Below, one piece after another: positions 1 through 8,692 of a stretch of DNA of 64,000 nucleotides. The notes beneath the pieces were generated by a model. The model worked only from the letters and a program-made list of their open reading frames with translations, did not search any database and was not told the DNA's origin. Position 1 is the first letter of the stretch; every line of letters begins with the position of its first letter. Source of the DNA: Bradyrhizobium diazoefficiens (GTDB taxonomy: Bacteria > Pseudomonadota > Alphaproteobacteria > Rhizobiales > Xanthobacteraceae); contig NZ_CP067041.1 in NCBI RefSeq assembly GCF_016599855.1, positions 1,736,001-1,800,000 on the forward strand, read 5' to 3'. A program made the translations under genes and the position numbers.

Positions 1-2
1 CC

Positions 3-230
3 CAGCGCCTGGCCCAACGCAACGGCTGCCGCGACCGGATCTGGGAGACCCGCATCGGCGCCGTCGAACTTCGCATTCCCAACCTGCGCAAAGGGTCCTA
101 CTTCCCCGGCTTCCTGGAGCCGCGCCGCATGGCCGAGAAGGCGCTCACCGCCGCAGTGCAGGAATCCAATGTGCAAGGCGTCTTGACCCGCTCGGTGGAC
201 GATCTGGTGCAGGCCATGGGCAATGAATGA
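3..230 (+). pseudogene. IS256-family transposase fragment, cut at both ends
   Basis: The open frame enters from the left edge and ends at TGA 228-230. It reads [18 protein letters not shown]…, then [17 protein letters not shown] and [12 protein letters not shown]. This matches the N-terminal part of IS256-type (Mutator-like) transposases, which in intact copies continues far beyond the QAMG motif. Here it stops straight after it, so the DDE catalytic domain is missing. It is best read as a dead remnant. Whether the part left of the window is intact cannot be seen. Confidence 0.8.
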
Positions 231-504
231 TGTAGCGCCGATGATTGGGTACTAAACTGTCTTTTTCCGTGGATTCACACCCGGCACTCGGGAAATGGCT
301 CCCGTCGTTTCTTCGATCTGCAGCGCGGAGAGAGTGTCACAACCGCGTTGAAGATAACGCAATTCTCGCACCTGCTTAAAGCAAAACTGACCGTCTGACC
401 TACAGGCGGAAGATGGAATTTTACCTAGCGAGTACGTGCAGTTTCCAACGGCAAACTTCGCATCATCACGTTGCTGGCAAATGATGCGTACCGCTATGAT
501 CTAG

Positions 505-520
505 CAGGCTGTTGAAGAAC
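505..520 (+). repeat. left terminal inverted repeat of the IS
   Basis: The sequence GCTGTTGAA lies at the core of this end. It is preceded by CTAG (501-504), which recurs outside the other end. Confidence 0.7.
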
Positions 521-865
521 TCAGCCGCGTTCGCAAACGAAGCCTGAATCGTCGCCATTGTGCATGTAGAACTGGCCGACGAGCCTGCCCGCGGTGCCGA
601 TCATAGCCCATCCGCGACCGCAGGCAGGATCACTCTCATCGTGTCCTTCCCACGAGAACTCCGCGCAGGCCGATCCGTCCCGGGTGCTGTAGCGGACGTC
701 GATAAAGCCTTTTAGCGCGCCGAAGGCGATTTCATCATCGGACTTGCCCTTGAAGGTGAGATGCGCCTCTTCGACAAGATCGAGGAAGTCGCTGTCCCAC
801 TTGTCCATTTCGACGATGCGCCAGCGGCCCGCAAAGGCCTTGGCGAAGCCGGGAACCTTGGCCAT
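521..865 (-). CDS. IS passenger protein, uncharacterised
   Basis: This 114-aa protein begins MAKVPGFAKAFAGRWRIVEMD and ends GDDSGFVCERG. I recall near-identical small proteins beside IS5-type transposases in Bradyrhizobium and relatives, so I treat it as an IS-borne passenger of unknown function. Its start codon overlaps the transposase stop (TGATG at 863-867), which indicates translational coupling. The frame is intact although the transposase is not. It is rich in aromatic and acidic residues (W, D, E), and no catalytic motif is evident. A longer reading from 937 would only add transposase-overlapping codons. Confidence 0.65.
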   Translation of the reverse strand: MAKVPGFAKAFAGRWRIVEMDKWDSDFLDLVEEAHLTFKGKSDDEIAFGALKGFIDVRYSTRDGSACAEFSWEGHDESDPACGRGWAMIGTAGRLVGQFYMHNGDDSGFVCERG

Positions 866-1887
866 CAGCCGGCCTCCGCTATCAGCTTCGGCAGCCGCAC
901 CAGATTGCAGGCGGCGGCAGCGAAGGTAAAAGCCCATCCCATGCGATCACGGCCACGGAAGCTCGTCTTCTCTTGCCCGGCGATCGTGTTCATCCAGCCG
1001 AATGCCTCCTCGATGCGCTTGCGGATTCGTTGGTTGACGGCATAGCGGCCGTGCCGGGTTGTTCGCCCATTGATCGCAGAGCTGCGGCCCCTGATCTTCT
1101 GTGGAACGTGCGGTGTCAGGTTCATCGAGCGCAGCTCGTTGATGAAGCGTTCTGCGTCATAGGCTTTGTCGGCACCAAGCGTGATCGCTGTCGGCCGGTC
1201 GGCCCGATGAAGCACAGCTTCGTCTCCTTGCCTTTATCCCTGCGGTAGAGCCTGGCATCCGGATCAGAGGTCGAGGCATGGGTGTCGTTCGAGCGTTTCT
1301 GGCCATGGAGGTTCGCTTCCGCATTGCGACCGCCGCGCTGAGCCGGCGGCTCGCCAGAACCGTCCTTCGGCTTGATGCTCTTCGTCGAGGCCCCAGGCCT
1401 CGATCAGCGTGCCGTCGAGCGAGAAGTGATCGCTCGATAGAAGCTTCTTCACCTTGGGCTGCGCCAACACGGCCACCAGGAACTTGGCCCCGATGTCGCC
1501 TTCCAGCAGCCGGTCGCGGTTCTTCGAGAACACCGAATGGCCCCAGACGGCGTCGTCGACGCCGATCCCGACGAACCAGCGGAACAGCAAATCGTATTCC
1601 AGCCGCTCCATCAGAAGCCGCTCCGAGCAGATCGAATAAAACACCTGCAACAGCATCGCCCGCACCAGCCTCTCCGGCCGGACCGACGGCCGTCCAATCG
1701 GCGAATGGAGCGCGGAAAACTCGCGTTCCAGCGTCGACAGCACCTCGTTCACAATGGTCCGGATCGCTCGCAGCGGATGATCGCGCCGTACCCGCGCCCC
1801 GAGCTCAACGTAGCTGAACAGCTCGCCGGTTCGATAGTCGCCGCCACGCACGCTCGTCTCCGAATCTCGTCGGAGACAATGAATCAC
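865..1887 (-). pseudogene. IS5-family transposase, frameshifted and internally deleted
   Basis: The N-terminal part (1887-1264) is good: it has a DUF772-like region (RPERLVRAMLLQVFYSICSE) followed by HFSLDGTLIEAW, which holds the first catalytic Asp. After EAW the frame slips; the expected continuation is readable in another frame (…NDTHASTSDPDARLYR…KLCFIG). That runs straight into ADRPTAITLGADKAYDAE in the C-terminal part (1215-865), so the stretch normally between KLCFIG and ADRP, including a variable region, is deleted. The C-terminus has RIRKRIEEAFGWMNTIAGQ, with the catalytic Glu. It is non-functional as it stands. Confidence 0.8.
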
Positions 1888-1910
1888 GGTGGCAGGTCGG
1901 CGGCGAGCAC

Positions 1911-1926
1911 CTTTTTCAACAGCATG
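1911..1926 (-). repeat. right terminal inverted repeat of the IS
   Basis: This is the inverted partner of 505-520, with core TTCAACAGC. It is followed by CTAG (1927-1930). Confidence 0.7.
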
Positions 1927-2164
1927 CTAGGGCTTACATGGGCCGCATGAGGCCTCCACGATGCTGCACGATGATAACGACGAAGCTCCCGACCGTCGTC
2001 GTTCCCCAAAATTTGGTTTTAGAACGTGCCTGCCGCGGATCAGTCTTTTCCAAATAGAACGCGCTTGACACCTGCTTTCGAAGAGCGAGCCTCACTCGCA
2101 TTCGGTTTCCGGGATTAGAATCCACCTCGCTCGGGGCAGATGGCGCAGGCGGGCGCTTCGGTCG

Positions 2165-2854
2165 TCATTCTTCGCTCGCAGGCAGCAAGCCCACCAAGGC
2201 CTTCGCTTCAGACTTCAGAGCATTGACTGCGGTCTTGCGCGCGTCAGCATCGAACCGCGTTCTGATCGCTGACAGTGAGAGGGCTCCCCTCAGTTTGCCA
2301 TGCACGTCGACCAGGGGCACGGCTGCAGCAGCAACCTCCGGATCCCGCTCGCCGATCGAAACGTAAAAGCCGCGATCGCGGATCTTCTTCCCCGCCGGAT
2401 CAGATGACTCGCGGTAGGCGGTGAGAACCCGGCCACCGGCGCCGCGATCGATAGGCAACCGCTGACCCTCTTCAAGGTGGTGTCGAACCGAACGTGGAGA
2501 ATTGACGCGGTAAAGACAGATGCGTTCATCGCCATCCGCGACATAGAAGGACGCGGTTTCCCCGGTTGCTTCGACCAGTCGGCGGAGCGCCGGCCGGATC
2601 ACTTCACCGAGGTCCAGGCCGCGTTGATAGAGCGCGCCGAGCCGCCACAGCTCCGGTCCCGGCCGAAACAACCGGTCCGGGCCCCGAACCAGGAAACCGT
2701 CGGCTTCCAGCGAAGCGGCCAGCCGCAGCACCGTGCTCTTATAGAGGTCGGTTGCGTCAGCAATTTCGGTGAGCGTCATCGCGGTGCGTTCCGCGCCGAA
2801 GGCTTTCAGGATCGCGAGAGCCCTGCCAACGGCGTCAACGCCAGTCTTGCCCAT
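2165..2854 (-). CDS. IclR-family transcriptional regulator
   Basis: This 229-aa protein has the usual IclR length. The N-terminal winged helix (about residues 8-70) contains ALAILKAFGAERTAMTLTEI and LYKSTVLRLAASLEADGFL. The C-terminal effector-binding domain (about 80-225) has RPALRRLVEATGETASFYV and GAGGRVLTAY. It is divergent from the ABC-transporter and CoA-transferase operon starting at 3014, with about 160 bp between them. That gap contains perfect inverted repeats that could be its operators. The likely role is to control the divergent operon in response to a small organic effector; the effector cannot be inferred. Confidence 0.93.
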   Translation of the reverse strand: MGKTGVDAVGRALAILKAFGAERTAMTLTEIADATDLYKSTVLRLAASLEADGFLVRGPDRLFRPGPELWRLGALYQRGLDLGEVIRPALRRLVEATGETASFYVADGDERICLYRVNSPRSVRHHLEEGQRLPIDRGAGGRVLTAYRESSDPAGKKIRDRGFYVSIGERDPEVAAAAVPLVDVHGKLRGALSLSAIRTRFDADARKTAVNALKSEAKALVGLLPASEE

Positions 2855-2863
2855 ATCTGCTCC

Positions 2864-2882
2864 AGTTCTATGTAATAGAACT
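2864..2882. promoter_or_regulatory. candidate IclR operator, palindrome 1
   Basis: A perfect 7-bp inverted repeat AGTTCTA-TGTAA-TAGAACT lies just upstream of the IclR start. Its geometry (arms with a 5-nt spacer) recurs at 2929-2943. A looser copy AGAA-TAAG-TTCT is at 2989-3000. Confidence 0.5.
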
Positions 2883-2928
2883 CTTATCGTCGATGCCAGG
2901 TGAAATCCACCTTTATCGAGCGGAGTAG

Positions 2929-2943
2929 TTCTGACTCACAGAA
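2929..2943. promoter_or_regulatory. candidate IclR operator, palindrome 2
   Basis: A perfect inverted repeat TTCTG-ACTCA-CAGAA sits in the middle of the divergent promoter region. It has the same 5-nt spacer as the site at 2864-2882 and shares the TTCT/AGAA half-site. Confidence 0.45.
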
Positions 2944-3013
2944 TATGGTTGACCAGTCCGCCTCATGCAGGTACTGATTTCACACAACAGAATAAGTTCT
3001 ACGGAGCGAAACT

Positions 3014-3805
3014 ATGGAAGGGCAGCCGGCGCTCGCCGTTGATTTGCGTGACGTGATGATCCGCTTCGGCGCCTTCACGGCCGTCGAGAGTATGAACCTC
3101 CAAGTCGGCGACACCGAATTCGTCGCGGTCGTGGGGCCAACCGGGTGCGGCAAGTCCACCATCCTGAATACCGTCACGGGGCTTTTGAAGCCCGCTTCGG
3201 GGGAGGTCCGCATCTTCGGCATGCCGCTCGCCGGGCTGAATGACCAGTCCGGCTACATGCTGCAGCAGGAAGGGCTGCTACCCTGGAAGACCGCGCAGGA
3301 CAATGTCGGCCTCGGTCTGGTATTCCAGGGCAAGTCTGTCCAAGCTGCGCGCGCGGAAGCGCGACCCTGGCTCGCGAAGGTCGGCCTCAAAGGATTCGAA
3401 GAGCGCTATCCGCATCAACTCTCTGGCGGCCAGCGCAAGCGGGTCGCTATGGCGCAGACGCTGATCATGGAGCCGAGAATCGTCCTGATGGACGAGCCCT
3501 TCTCGGCGCTTGACGTCCACACCCGCCGGCTGATGCACCGCATCCTGCTCGACCTCTGGCAGGCGGAGCGCCGGTCCCTGATCTTCATCACACACGATCT
3601 CGATGAAGCGATCACGCTGGCTGACCGCGTGGTCGTCATGTCGTCGGGTCCTGGGAGCCGGATGGTCGGCGACGTCAAGATCACCCTGCCGCGTCCGCGC
3701 GATGTCTCTGCGCTGCAGACCACGGACGAGTTCGTCGCCCTCTATCGCGAGATCTGGTCCCTGCTCGGCACTGAGGTGGAGAAGAGCTATGCCGCGCAGA
3801 ACTAA
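3014..3805 (+). CDS. ABC transporter ATPase, SsuB/TauB type
   Basis: This 263-aa cytoplasmic ATPase has Walker A GPTGCGKST (about residues 42-50), Q-loop QQEG, signature LSGGQRKRVAMAQ, Walker B IVLMDEPFSALD and the switch His in ITHDLDEA. It resembles the nitrate/sulfonate/taurine family that energises uptake of small organic solutes. A GGAG site lies about 7 nt before ATG 3014. It overlaps the downstream permease by 17 bp and leads the operon. R occupies the usual Q position in the signature (GGQRKR), a minor variation seen in this family. Confidence 0.92.
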   Translation: MEGQPALAVDLRDVMIRFGAFTAVESMNLQVGDTEFVAVVGPTGCGKSTILNTVTGLLKPASGEVRIFGMPLAGLNDQSGYMLQQEGLLPWKTAQDNVGLGLVFQGKSVQAARAEARPWLAKVGLKGFEERYPHQLSGGQRKRVAMAQTLIMEPRIVLMDEPFSALDVHTRRLMHRILLDLWQAERRSLIFITHDLDEAITLADRVVVMSSGPGSRMVGDVKITLPRPRDVSALQTTDEFVALYREIWSLLGTEVEKSYAAQN

Positions 3806-4562
3806 GGTCGTCGTCACGCAGGTCGCCATCATCCTCGTGCTGCTTCTGATCTGGGAATTCGGCGTGCGGTCTGGGATTATCGATGCGTTCTTCTTTCCGG
3901 CGCCGTCCGCTCTGATCGAGCGGATAAAAGAGTGGATGTCCACCGGCGATTTCTGGACCGACGTCGGTATCACGTTGGTCGAGACGATCCTATCCTTCGT
4001 CGTCGGGATAGCGATCGGCACAGCGCTCGGGATTTGGCTCGGCCTGAGCCCGTTCGCGGCCGACGTCGTTCAGCCCTTCATCAAGATGTTCAACGCGATC
4101 CCCCGCATTCTGCTGGGACCGATCTTCGTCATCTGGTTTGGCCTCGGACTGACGTCCAAGGTCGCGCTCGGCGTAACCCTGGTGCTGTTCGTCGCCTTCT
4201 TCAACACCTTCCAGGGCGTGCGCGAGGTCAATCCGGTCGTGCTCGCAAATGCGCGGCTTTTGCGAGCCTCGAAATCCTCGTTGTTGCGCCACGTCTATCT
4301 GCCGTCCGCTACGACTTGGATCCTGTCGAGCCTGCGAGTGTCCGTCGGCATGGCAGTCATGGGGGCCGTCGTGGCCGAGTACCTCGGCTCGTCCGCAGGT
4401 CTTGGGCATCTGATCGCGCAGGCCGAAGGCGTGCTCGACGCAACCGGCGTGTTCGCCGGAATCATCGTCTTGTCCGCATTCGTCATTGCTCTCGACGCCG
4501 TCGTCGACCGTGCGGAGAAACGGCTCCTGGTCTGGCGGCCGGCGCCGGCTCACGAAACCTGA
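3789..4562 (+). CDS. ABC transporter permease, SsuC/TauC type
   Basis: The 257-aa inner-membrane permease has a first hydrophobic helix at residues 8-24 (VTQVAIILVLLLIWEFGV) and further helices across the BPD_transp_1 domain. The ATPase-coupling EAA-like loop lies around LLRASKSSLLRHVYLPSATTW. The chosen start (ATG 3789) overlaps the ATPase gene. A longer reading from 3603 would add residues that are plainly the ATPase in another frame. It pairs with the preceding ATPase and the following binding protein as one importer. Confidence 0.9.
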   Translation: MPRRTKVVVTQVAIILVLLLIWEFGVRSGIIDAFFFPAPSALIERIKEWMSTGDFWTDVGITLVETILSFVVGIAIGTALGIWLGLSPFAADVVQPFIKMFNAIPRILLGPIFVIWFGLGLTSKVALGVTLVLFVAFFNTFQGVREVNPVVLANARLLRASKSSLLRHVYLPSATTWILSSLRVSVGMAVMGAVVAEYLGSSAGLGHLIAQAEGVLDATGVFAGIIVLSAFVIALDAVVDRAEKRLLVWRPAPAHET

Positions 4563-4592
4563 ACTGATGCATCGTCAACCATGGAGATCCAC

Positions 4593-5609
4593 ATGCGCGC
4601 GTTGATGGGAGTCATCCTGAGTGTGGCAGCTATCGGCCTCTCGTCGGCTTATGCCGCCGAACCGGAGAAGGCGACACTGAAGATTGCTGTCGGCTCCCAG
4701 ATCCTCAACTACATGCCGCTCGAACTCGGGGTGAAGCTCGGCAAGTTCAAGGAAGAAGGCCTCAACGTCACTGTCGAGAATTTTCAGGCCGGCGGCTCCA
4801 AGGCACTTCAGGCACTGATCGGCGGTTCGGTCGATGGCACGGTAGGCTTCTACGATCACACCATCCAGATGCAGGCGCAGGGCAAGGCGATCTCCTGCGT
4901 GTTCCTGCTCAACGACATCCCGGGAGTTCTCTTGGGCGTACGCAGTGACCTCGCTGACAAAGTGAAGACCGGCGCTGGCCTCAAGGGACTGAAGCTCGGT
5001 ATCACCGCGCCCGGCTCGTCGACCGATACGATGGCACGCTACTACATCAAGAAGTCAGGCCTCGGACCACGCGACGTCAATATCATCGCGGTCGGGAGCG
5101 GCGCGCCTGGCATGGTCGCGCTTGAGGCCAAGAACATCGACGCTCTGGTCTATTTCGATCCCATCGCCACGCTGCTGGCCCGGAAGAATGCGGCCAAGCC
5201 CCTGTTCGATGCGCGCACGGTGGAAGGCTCCCAGGTCACCTTTGGAGGCGTCTATCCGACGGCGTGCCTTTACCTGCAGCAATCGTTCATCGACAAGAAT
5301 CCGGAGACCGTGCAGCGCCTGGTCAATGCGTTGCTAAAGACCCACCGCTGGATCAACTCGGCGTCGACCGAACAACTCGTCGATGCAATTCCGGCCGGGT
5401 ACAAGACGGACAACCGCGAGGTGAACATCGAGATTCTGAAGGCCTCGAAGGCGCTGTTTTCCCAGACCGGCCTCATGGACGCCGAAGCGGCCAAGGTTCC
5501 GCTGGCGGTGCTGAGTGATTTCGACCCGAAGATTGCGGCGGCCAACATCGATCTCGGCAAGACCTTCACCAATCGGTTTGCCGAACATGCAGCCAAGTTG
5601 CTGAAATAA
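4593..5609 (+). CDS. periplasmic substrate-binding protein, NMT1/SsuA-like
   Basis: The 338-aa protein has a signal peptide (MRALMGVILSVAAIGLSSAYA, cleavage near AYA/AEP). The mature part begins KATLKIAVGSQILNYMPLEL…GKFKEEGLNV, the pattern of the NMT1/THI5-like family that feeds SsuBC-type importers. ATG 4593 is preferred over 4581 because GGAG (4583-4586) sits 6 nt before it. The ligand is unknown; the operon enzymes suggest a carboxylic acid or lactone rather than a sulfonate. Confidence 0.88.
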   Translation: MRALMGVILSVAAIGLSSAYAAEPEKATLKIAVGSQILNYMPLELGVKLGKFKEEGLNVTVENFQAGGSKALQALIGGSVDGTVGFYDHTIQMQAQGKAISCVFLLNDIPGVLLGVRSDLADKVKTGAGLKGLKLGITAPGSSTDTMARYYIKKSGLGPRDVNIIAVGSGAPGMVALEAKNIDALVYFDPIATLLARKNAAKPLFDARTVEGSQVTFGGVYPTACLYLQQSFIDKNPETVQRLVNALLKTHRWINSASTEQLVDAIPAGYKTDNREVNIEILKASKALFSQTGLMDAEAAKVPLAVLSDFDPKIAAANIDLGKTFTNRFAEHAAKLLK

Positions 5610-5650
5610 AGTCCGGGTGTTGCCGCGCCTCTCAAGGAAGGCTTTGTCAG

Positions 5651-6913
5651 ATGTCTCTGCCGCTCTCCGGCATCCGCGTCCTCGACCTGTCTAATGTCTT
5701 GGCAGGTCCGTTCTGCGGCTACCATCTTGCGCGCCTCGGCGCGGAGGTCATCAAGATTGAAAACCCAAACGGCGGTGACCTTGCCCGCCGGCTCGGCGCC
5801 GATCCGCAAAGGGCAGAGCGTCTGCAAGGCCTCTCTTTCGTGGCGGTCAATGCCGGCAAGCAATCCGTCGCACTCGACCTGAAGTCGCAACCGGGTAAGG
5901 AGGTGTTTCTGCGGCTCGTCTCCGAGGCCGATGTCGTTCTCGAAAACTTCCGGCCAAAGGTCATGGAGCGGCTTGGTCTCGACTTCGACATCTTGAGCAA
6001 GCGCAATCCACGCCTCGTCTATTGCGCGATCTCGGGCTTTGGGCAGAGCGGCCCGTGGTCCGGCCGGCCGGCCTACGATCAAATTGTCCAGGGCCTTTCA
6101 GGTGCGATGAGTGTGACGGGCGATGCGGCCACGGCTCCGCTGCGGACCGGCTTCCCGATCTCCGATACGATCGCCGGATTGACGGCCGCCTTTGCCATCG
6201 CCGCCGCGCTCGTCGAGCAGCGGCATACGAAGCGCGGCCGTTTCATCGACGTCTCGCTGCTCGAGGCGACCATCGCGGCGATGGGATGGGTAGTATCCAA
6301 TCATCTGAACGCCGGCGTCGAGCCGCAGCCGATGGGCAACGAGAACTTCACCGCTGCGCCGTCAGGCACTTTTCGGACCGCTACGGGTCCCCTGAATATC
6401 GCCGCCAACGAGCAAAAGCAGTACCAGACCCTTTGCGACCTGATCGGCCGGCAAGATCTGAAATCGGACCCGCGTTTTGCAAAGCGCGAGGCGCGCAAGT
6501 TGAACCGCGCGTTACTGGCCGAGGAGCTCAACGCGGCCTTGAACTCCAAGCCGGCAGAGGAATGGGAGGCGTTGCTGAACGCCGCGGGCGTTCCTGCCGG
6601 CTGTGTGCTGACCGTTCCCCAAATTCTGCAGCAGCCGCATGTGCTGAATCGTAAGTTCGTGGAGAGGCTACCTGCTGAAACGGCAGGTGAGCCGTCCTTG
6701 CGGGTCACGCGCCCAGGTTTTCTGCTGGACGAAGAGTTTCCCGTCCCATCGCGTCCGCCGACCCTCGGTGCCGACACTGAACGATGGTTGGCGCGGCTCG
6801 GCTACACCGCTCAGGAGGCTGAGCAGTTGATCTCCAGTGGCGTGGTCGGGACGCCACGCCAAGGCGAGGCACACTTTCCGCAGGTTCGGGCCGCAACCGA
6901 TGGCGCTGCGTGA
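5651..6913 (+). CDS. CaiB/BaiF-type (class III) CoA-transferase
   Basis: The 420-aa protein opens with LSGIRVLDLSNVLAGPFCGYHLARLGAEVIKIE, the family hallmark. It has LENFRP and the TGFPISDTIAGL segment with the likely catalytic Asp172. Such enzymes move CoA between carboxylic acids through an aspartyl-CoA thioester. It lies about 40 bp after the binding-protein gene and before a citrate-synthase-fold protein. This suggests that an imported acid is activated to its CoA ester and then cleaved; that order is inference. The donor and acceptor acids are not identifiable from sequence. Confidence 0.9.
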   Translation: MSLPLSGIRVLDLSNVLAGPFCGYHLARLGAEVIKIENPNGGDLARRLGADPQRAERLQGLSFVAVNAGKQSVALDLKSQPGKEVFLRLVSEADVVLENFRPKVMERLGLDFDILSKRNPRLVYCAISGFGQSGPWSGRPAYDQIVQGLSGAMSVTGDAATAPLRTGFPISDTIAGLTAAFAIAAALVEQRHTKRGRFIDVSLLEATIAAMGWVVSNHLNAGVEPQPMGNENFTAAPSGTFRTATGPLNIAANEQKQYQTLCDLIGRQDLKSDPRFAKREARKLNRALLAEELNAALNSKPAEEWEALLNAAGVPAGCVLTVPQILQQPHVLNRKFVERLPAETAGEPSLRVTRPGFLLDEEFPVPSRPPTLGADTERWLARLGYTAQEAEQLISSGVVGTPRQGEAHFPQVRAATDGAA

Positions 6914-6974
6914 AGCAGTTCCACGCAAGGGGTGGCCAGATCGGCCACCAGCCAATGTGGATTGGAAAAGCAGA

Positions 6975-7802
6975 ATGAGCGAAACAGAGCTGCGAGAACA
7001 GGCTGCCCATTGGTGGCGAACCTCCATATGCGATATCGCCCCAGGGCGGATCGCTTATCGCGGATACCCGATCGAGGACTTGATCGGGCAGATTTCGTTC
7101 CCCGCCATGATCTGGCTGATGCTGCGGGGCGAATTGCCTCTACCTGCGCAGGAGAAGCTGTTGCAAGCTGCGCTCGTCGCCTCCGTCGATCACGGTCCGC
7201 ACGCGCCATCGATTGCAATCGCCCAGATGGCGGTCAGTTGCGGGCTGCCGCTCAATGGTGCGATGGCGTCTGCTATCAACACGCTCGACGACGTGCATGG
7301 CGGAGCCGGAGAGCAGGCGATCGAGCTATACGAGGACGTCCTGCGACGCAGCGAGACCGCGGAAACCGACCGAGCCGCCAATGATGCCATCGACCGGTTC
7401 ATCGCCATACGCAGCAAATATCTGCCTGGCTTCGGTCATCGCTTCCATCCCGTTGATCCGCGTGCCGCACCGCTGCTGGCCCTCGTCGATGCTGCCGTGG
7501 GCGAAGGCGTGGTCAGTGGCCGCTACGCCAGCGCCGCGCGCGCGATCGAGCGCGTCATGCAGCGGCGCAAGGGCAAGCTCATCCCGATGAACATCGATGG
7601 CGCGACCGCGGTGATCTATGGCGAGTTGGGATTTGCCGCGCCGCTCGCGCGTGGCATCTTCTGCCTGTCGCGCGTGGTCGGCATCCTGGCACATGCCTGG
7701 GAGCAGACCGGACGTAAGGACCGCAACAAGGGACCTATGCCCAAGCAGTTCGCCTACAAGTATGAGGGGCAGCCGAAGCGAAGGTTGACGGGCGCGCCAT
7801 GA
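6975..7802 (+). CDS. short citrate-synthase-fold protein (citryl-CoA-lyase-like)
   Basis: At 275 aa this is much shorter than citrate synthases (about 380-430), but like CoA lyases of that fold it keeps the catalytic set: His108 in DDVHGGAGE, His155 in PGFGHRFHPVDPRA and Asp208 in NIDGATA. A retro-aldol (lyase) role on a citryl-CoA-like thioester is therefore likelier than citrate synthesis. Start 6975 (MSETELREQ) follows the CoA-transferase stop by 61 bp. ATG 6900, overlapping that gene, is the alternative. The stop overlaps the next start (ATGA), so the two are coupled. Confidence 0.78.
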   Translation: MSETELREQAAHWWRTSICDIAPGRIAYRGYPIEDLIGQISFPAMIWLMLRGELPLPAQEKLLQAALVASVDHGPHAPSIAIAQMAVSCGLPLNGAMASAINTLDDVHGGAGEQAIELYEDVLRRSETAETDRAANDAIDRFIAIRSKYLPGFGHRFHPVDPRAAPLLALVDAAVGEGVVSGRYASAARAIERVMQRRKGKLIPMNIDGATAVIYGELGFAAPLARGIFCLSRVVGILAHAWEQTGRKDRNKGPMPKQFAYKYEGQPKRRLTGAP

Positions 7803-8692
7803 TGTATCTCGACGGGCCACCACAGGTCATCGAAACGCGCGTCTGGGCGACCATGCCAGCTGAATTTCGCAGGCCCGGCGTTCGCTCGGATTGGGCCGAC
7901 GCCAACCGCGGCGGCAAGCCGGTCGATTGCTTCATCGAAGGGCCATCGTTCGACGCGTCCGGAAATCTCTATGTGGTCGATATTCCCTTCGGCCGCATCT
8001 TCAGAATTGCAACGGATGGCGCCTGGTCCCTGATCATCGAGTATGACGGTTGGCCAAACGGACTGAAGATCGCGCCGGACGGCCGCATTCTGGTCGCCGA
8101 CTACATGAATGGCCTGATGGAGCTGGATGCGCGGCGCGGCACGGTTCGAACCCTGCTTGGTCATCGCATTTCCGAGTCCTTCAAGGGCTGCAACGACCTG
8201 CATGTCTCGTCGACCGGCGACATCTACTTTACCGACCAAGGCCAGACCGGGTTACACGATCCAACCGGCCGCGTATTTCGCCTGCGTCCCGATGGACGGC
8301 TGGATTGCCTGATCTCGAATGGGCCAAGCCCGAATGGTCTCGTGCTCGACCCCCACGAAACCGCGCTGTTCGTGGCAATGACGCGTGACAACAGCGTCTG
8401 GCGGGTGCCGCTCGTGCGCGATGGAGGAGTCGCCAAGGTCGGCAGGTTCAGCGTGTTCTTCGGGATAAGCGGTCCAGACGGGCTGACCATGGACGCGAAT
8501 GGGCGACTATTCGTTGCGCATGCCTCGCTCGGTCATGTCTTCGTGCTGGCGCCCAACGGTGAATGTATCGCGCGCGTCAAATCCTGCGCTGGCCCAACCT
8601 GCACGAATGTCGCATTGGGTCCAAATGGCGCTCTGTTCACCACAGAATCATCTACCGGCTCCATATTGATCGCCGACACTAGTGGTCTCTAA
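7799..8692 (+). CDS. SMP-30/gluconolactonase-family lactonase
   Basis: The 297-aa protein is a six-bladed beta-propeller of the SMP-30/LRE type. Repeated blades are visible: FIEGPSFDASGNLYVVD, PNGLKIAPDGRILVAD, CNDLHVSSTGDIYFTD, PNGLVLDPHETALFVA and PDGLTMDANGRLFVA. The Glu in IEGP and the Asn and Asp in the central blades are the usual metal ligands. Members hydrolyse sugar or other lactones. It starts in an ATGA overlap with the lyase gene, the last gene of the operon, so it probably opens a lactone related to the imported compound. No signal peptide is seen. Confidence 0.85.
   Translation: MMYLDGPPQVIETRVWATMPAEFRRPGVRSDWADANRGGKPVDCFIEGPSFDASGNLYVVDIPFGRIFRIATDGAWSLIIEYDGWPNGLKIAPDGRILVADYMNGLMELDARRGTVRTLLGHRISESFKGCNDLHVSSTGDIYFTDQGQTGLHDPTGRVFRLRPDGRLDCLISNGPSPNGLVLDPHETALFVAMTRDNSVWRVPLVRDGGVAKVGRFSVFFGISGPDGLTMDANGRLFVAHASLGHVFVLAPNGECIARVKSCAGPTCTNVALGPNGALFTTESSTGSILIADTSGL

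Larger units (their letters stand above)
505..1926 (-). mobile_element. IS5-superfamily insertion sequence, decayed, with TIRs and CTAG duplication
   Basis: The element is about 1.42 kb. Its ends CAGGCTGTTGAAGAAC (505-520) and, inverted, CATGCTGTTGAAAAAG (1926-1911) agree at 13 of 16 positions. Both ends are flanked by CTAG (501-504 and 1927-1930), a 4-bp target duplication typical of IS5-group elements. It carries a transposase broken by frameshifts and an internal deletion, plus an intact passenger ORF after it. Assignment to the IS5 superfamily rests on the transposase motifs and the ends; the exact subgroup is not certain. Confidence 0.75.

Noticed and set aside
1934..2125. 63-codon minus-strand frame right of the IS
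   Set aside because: No homology pattern recognised and no ribosome-binding site; not enough support for a gene.
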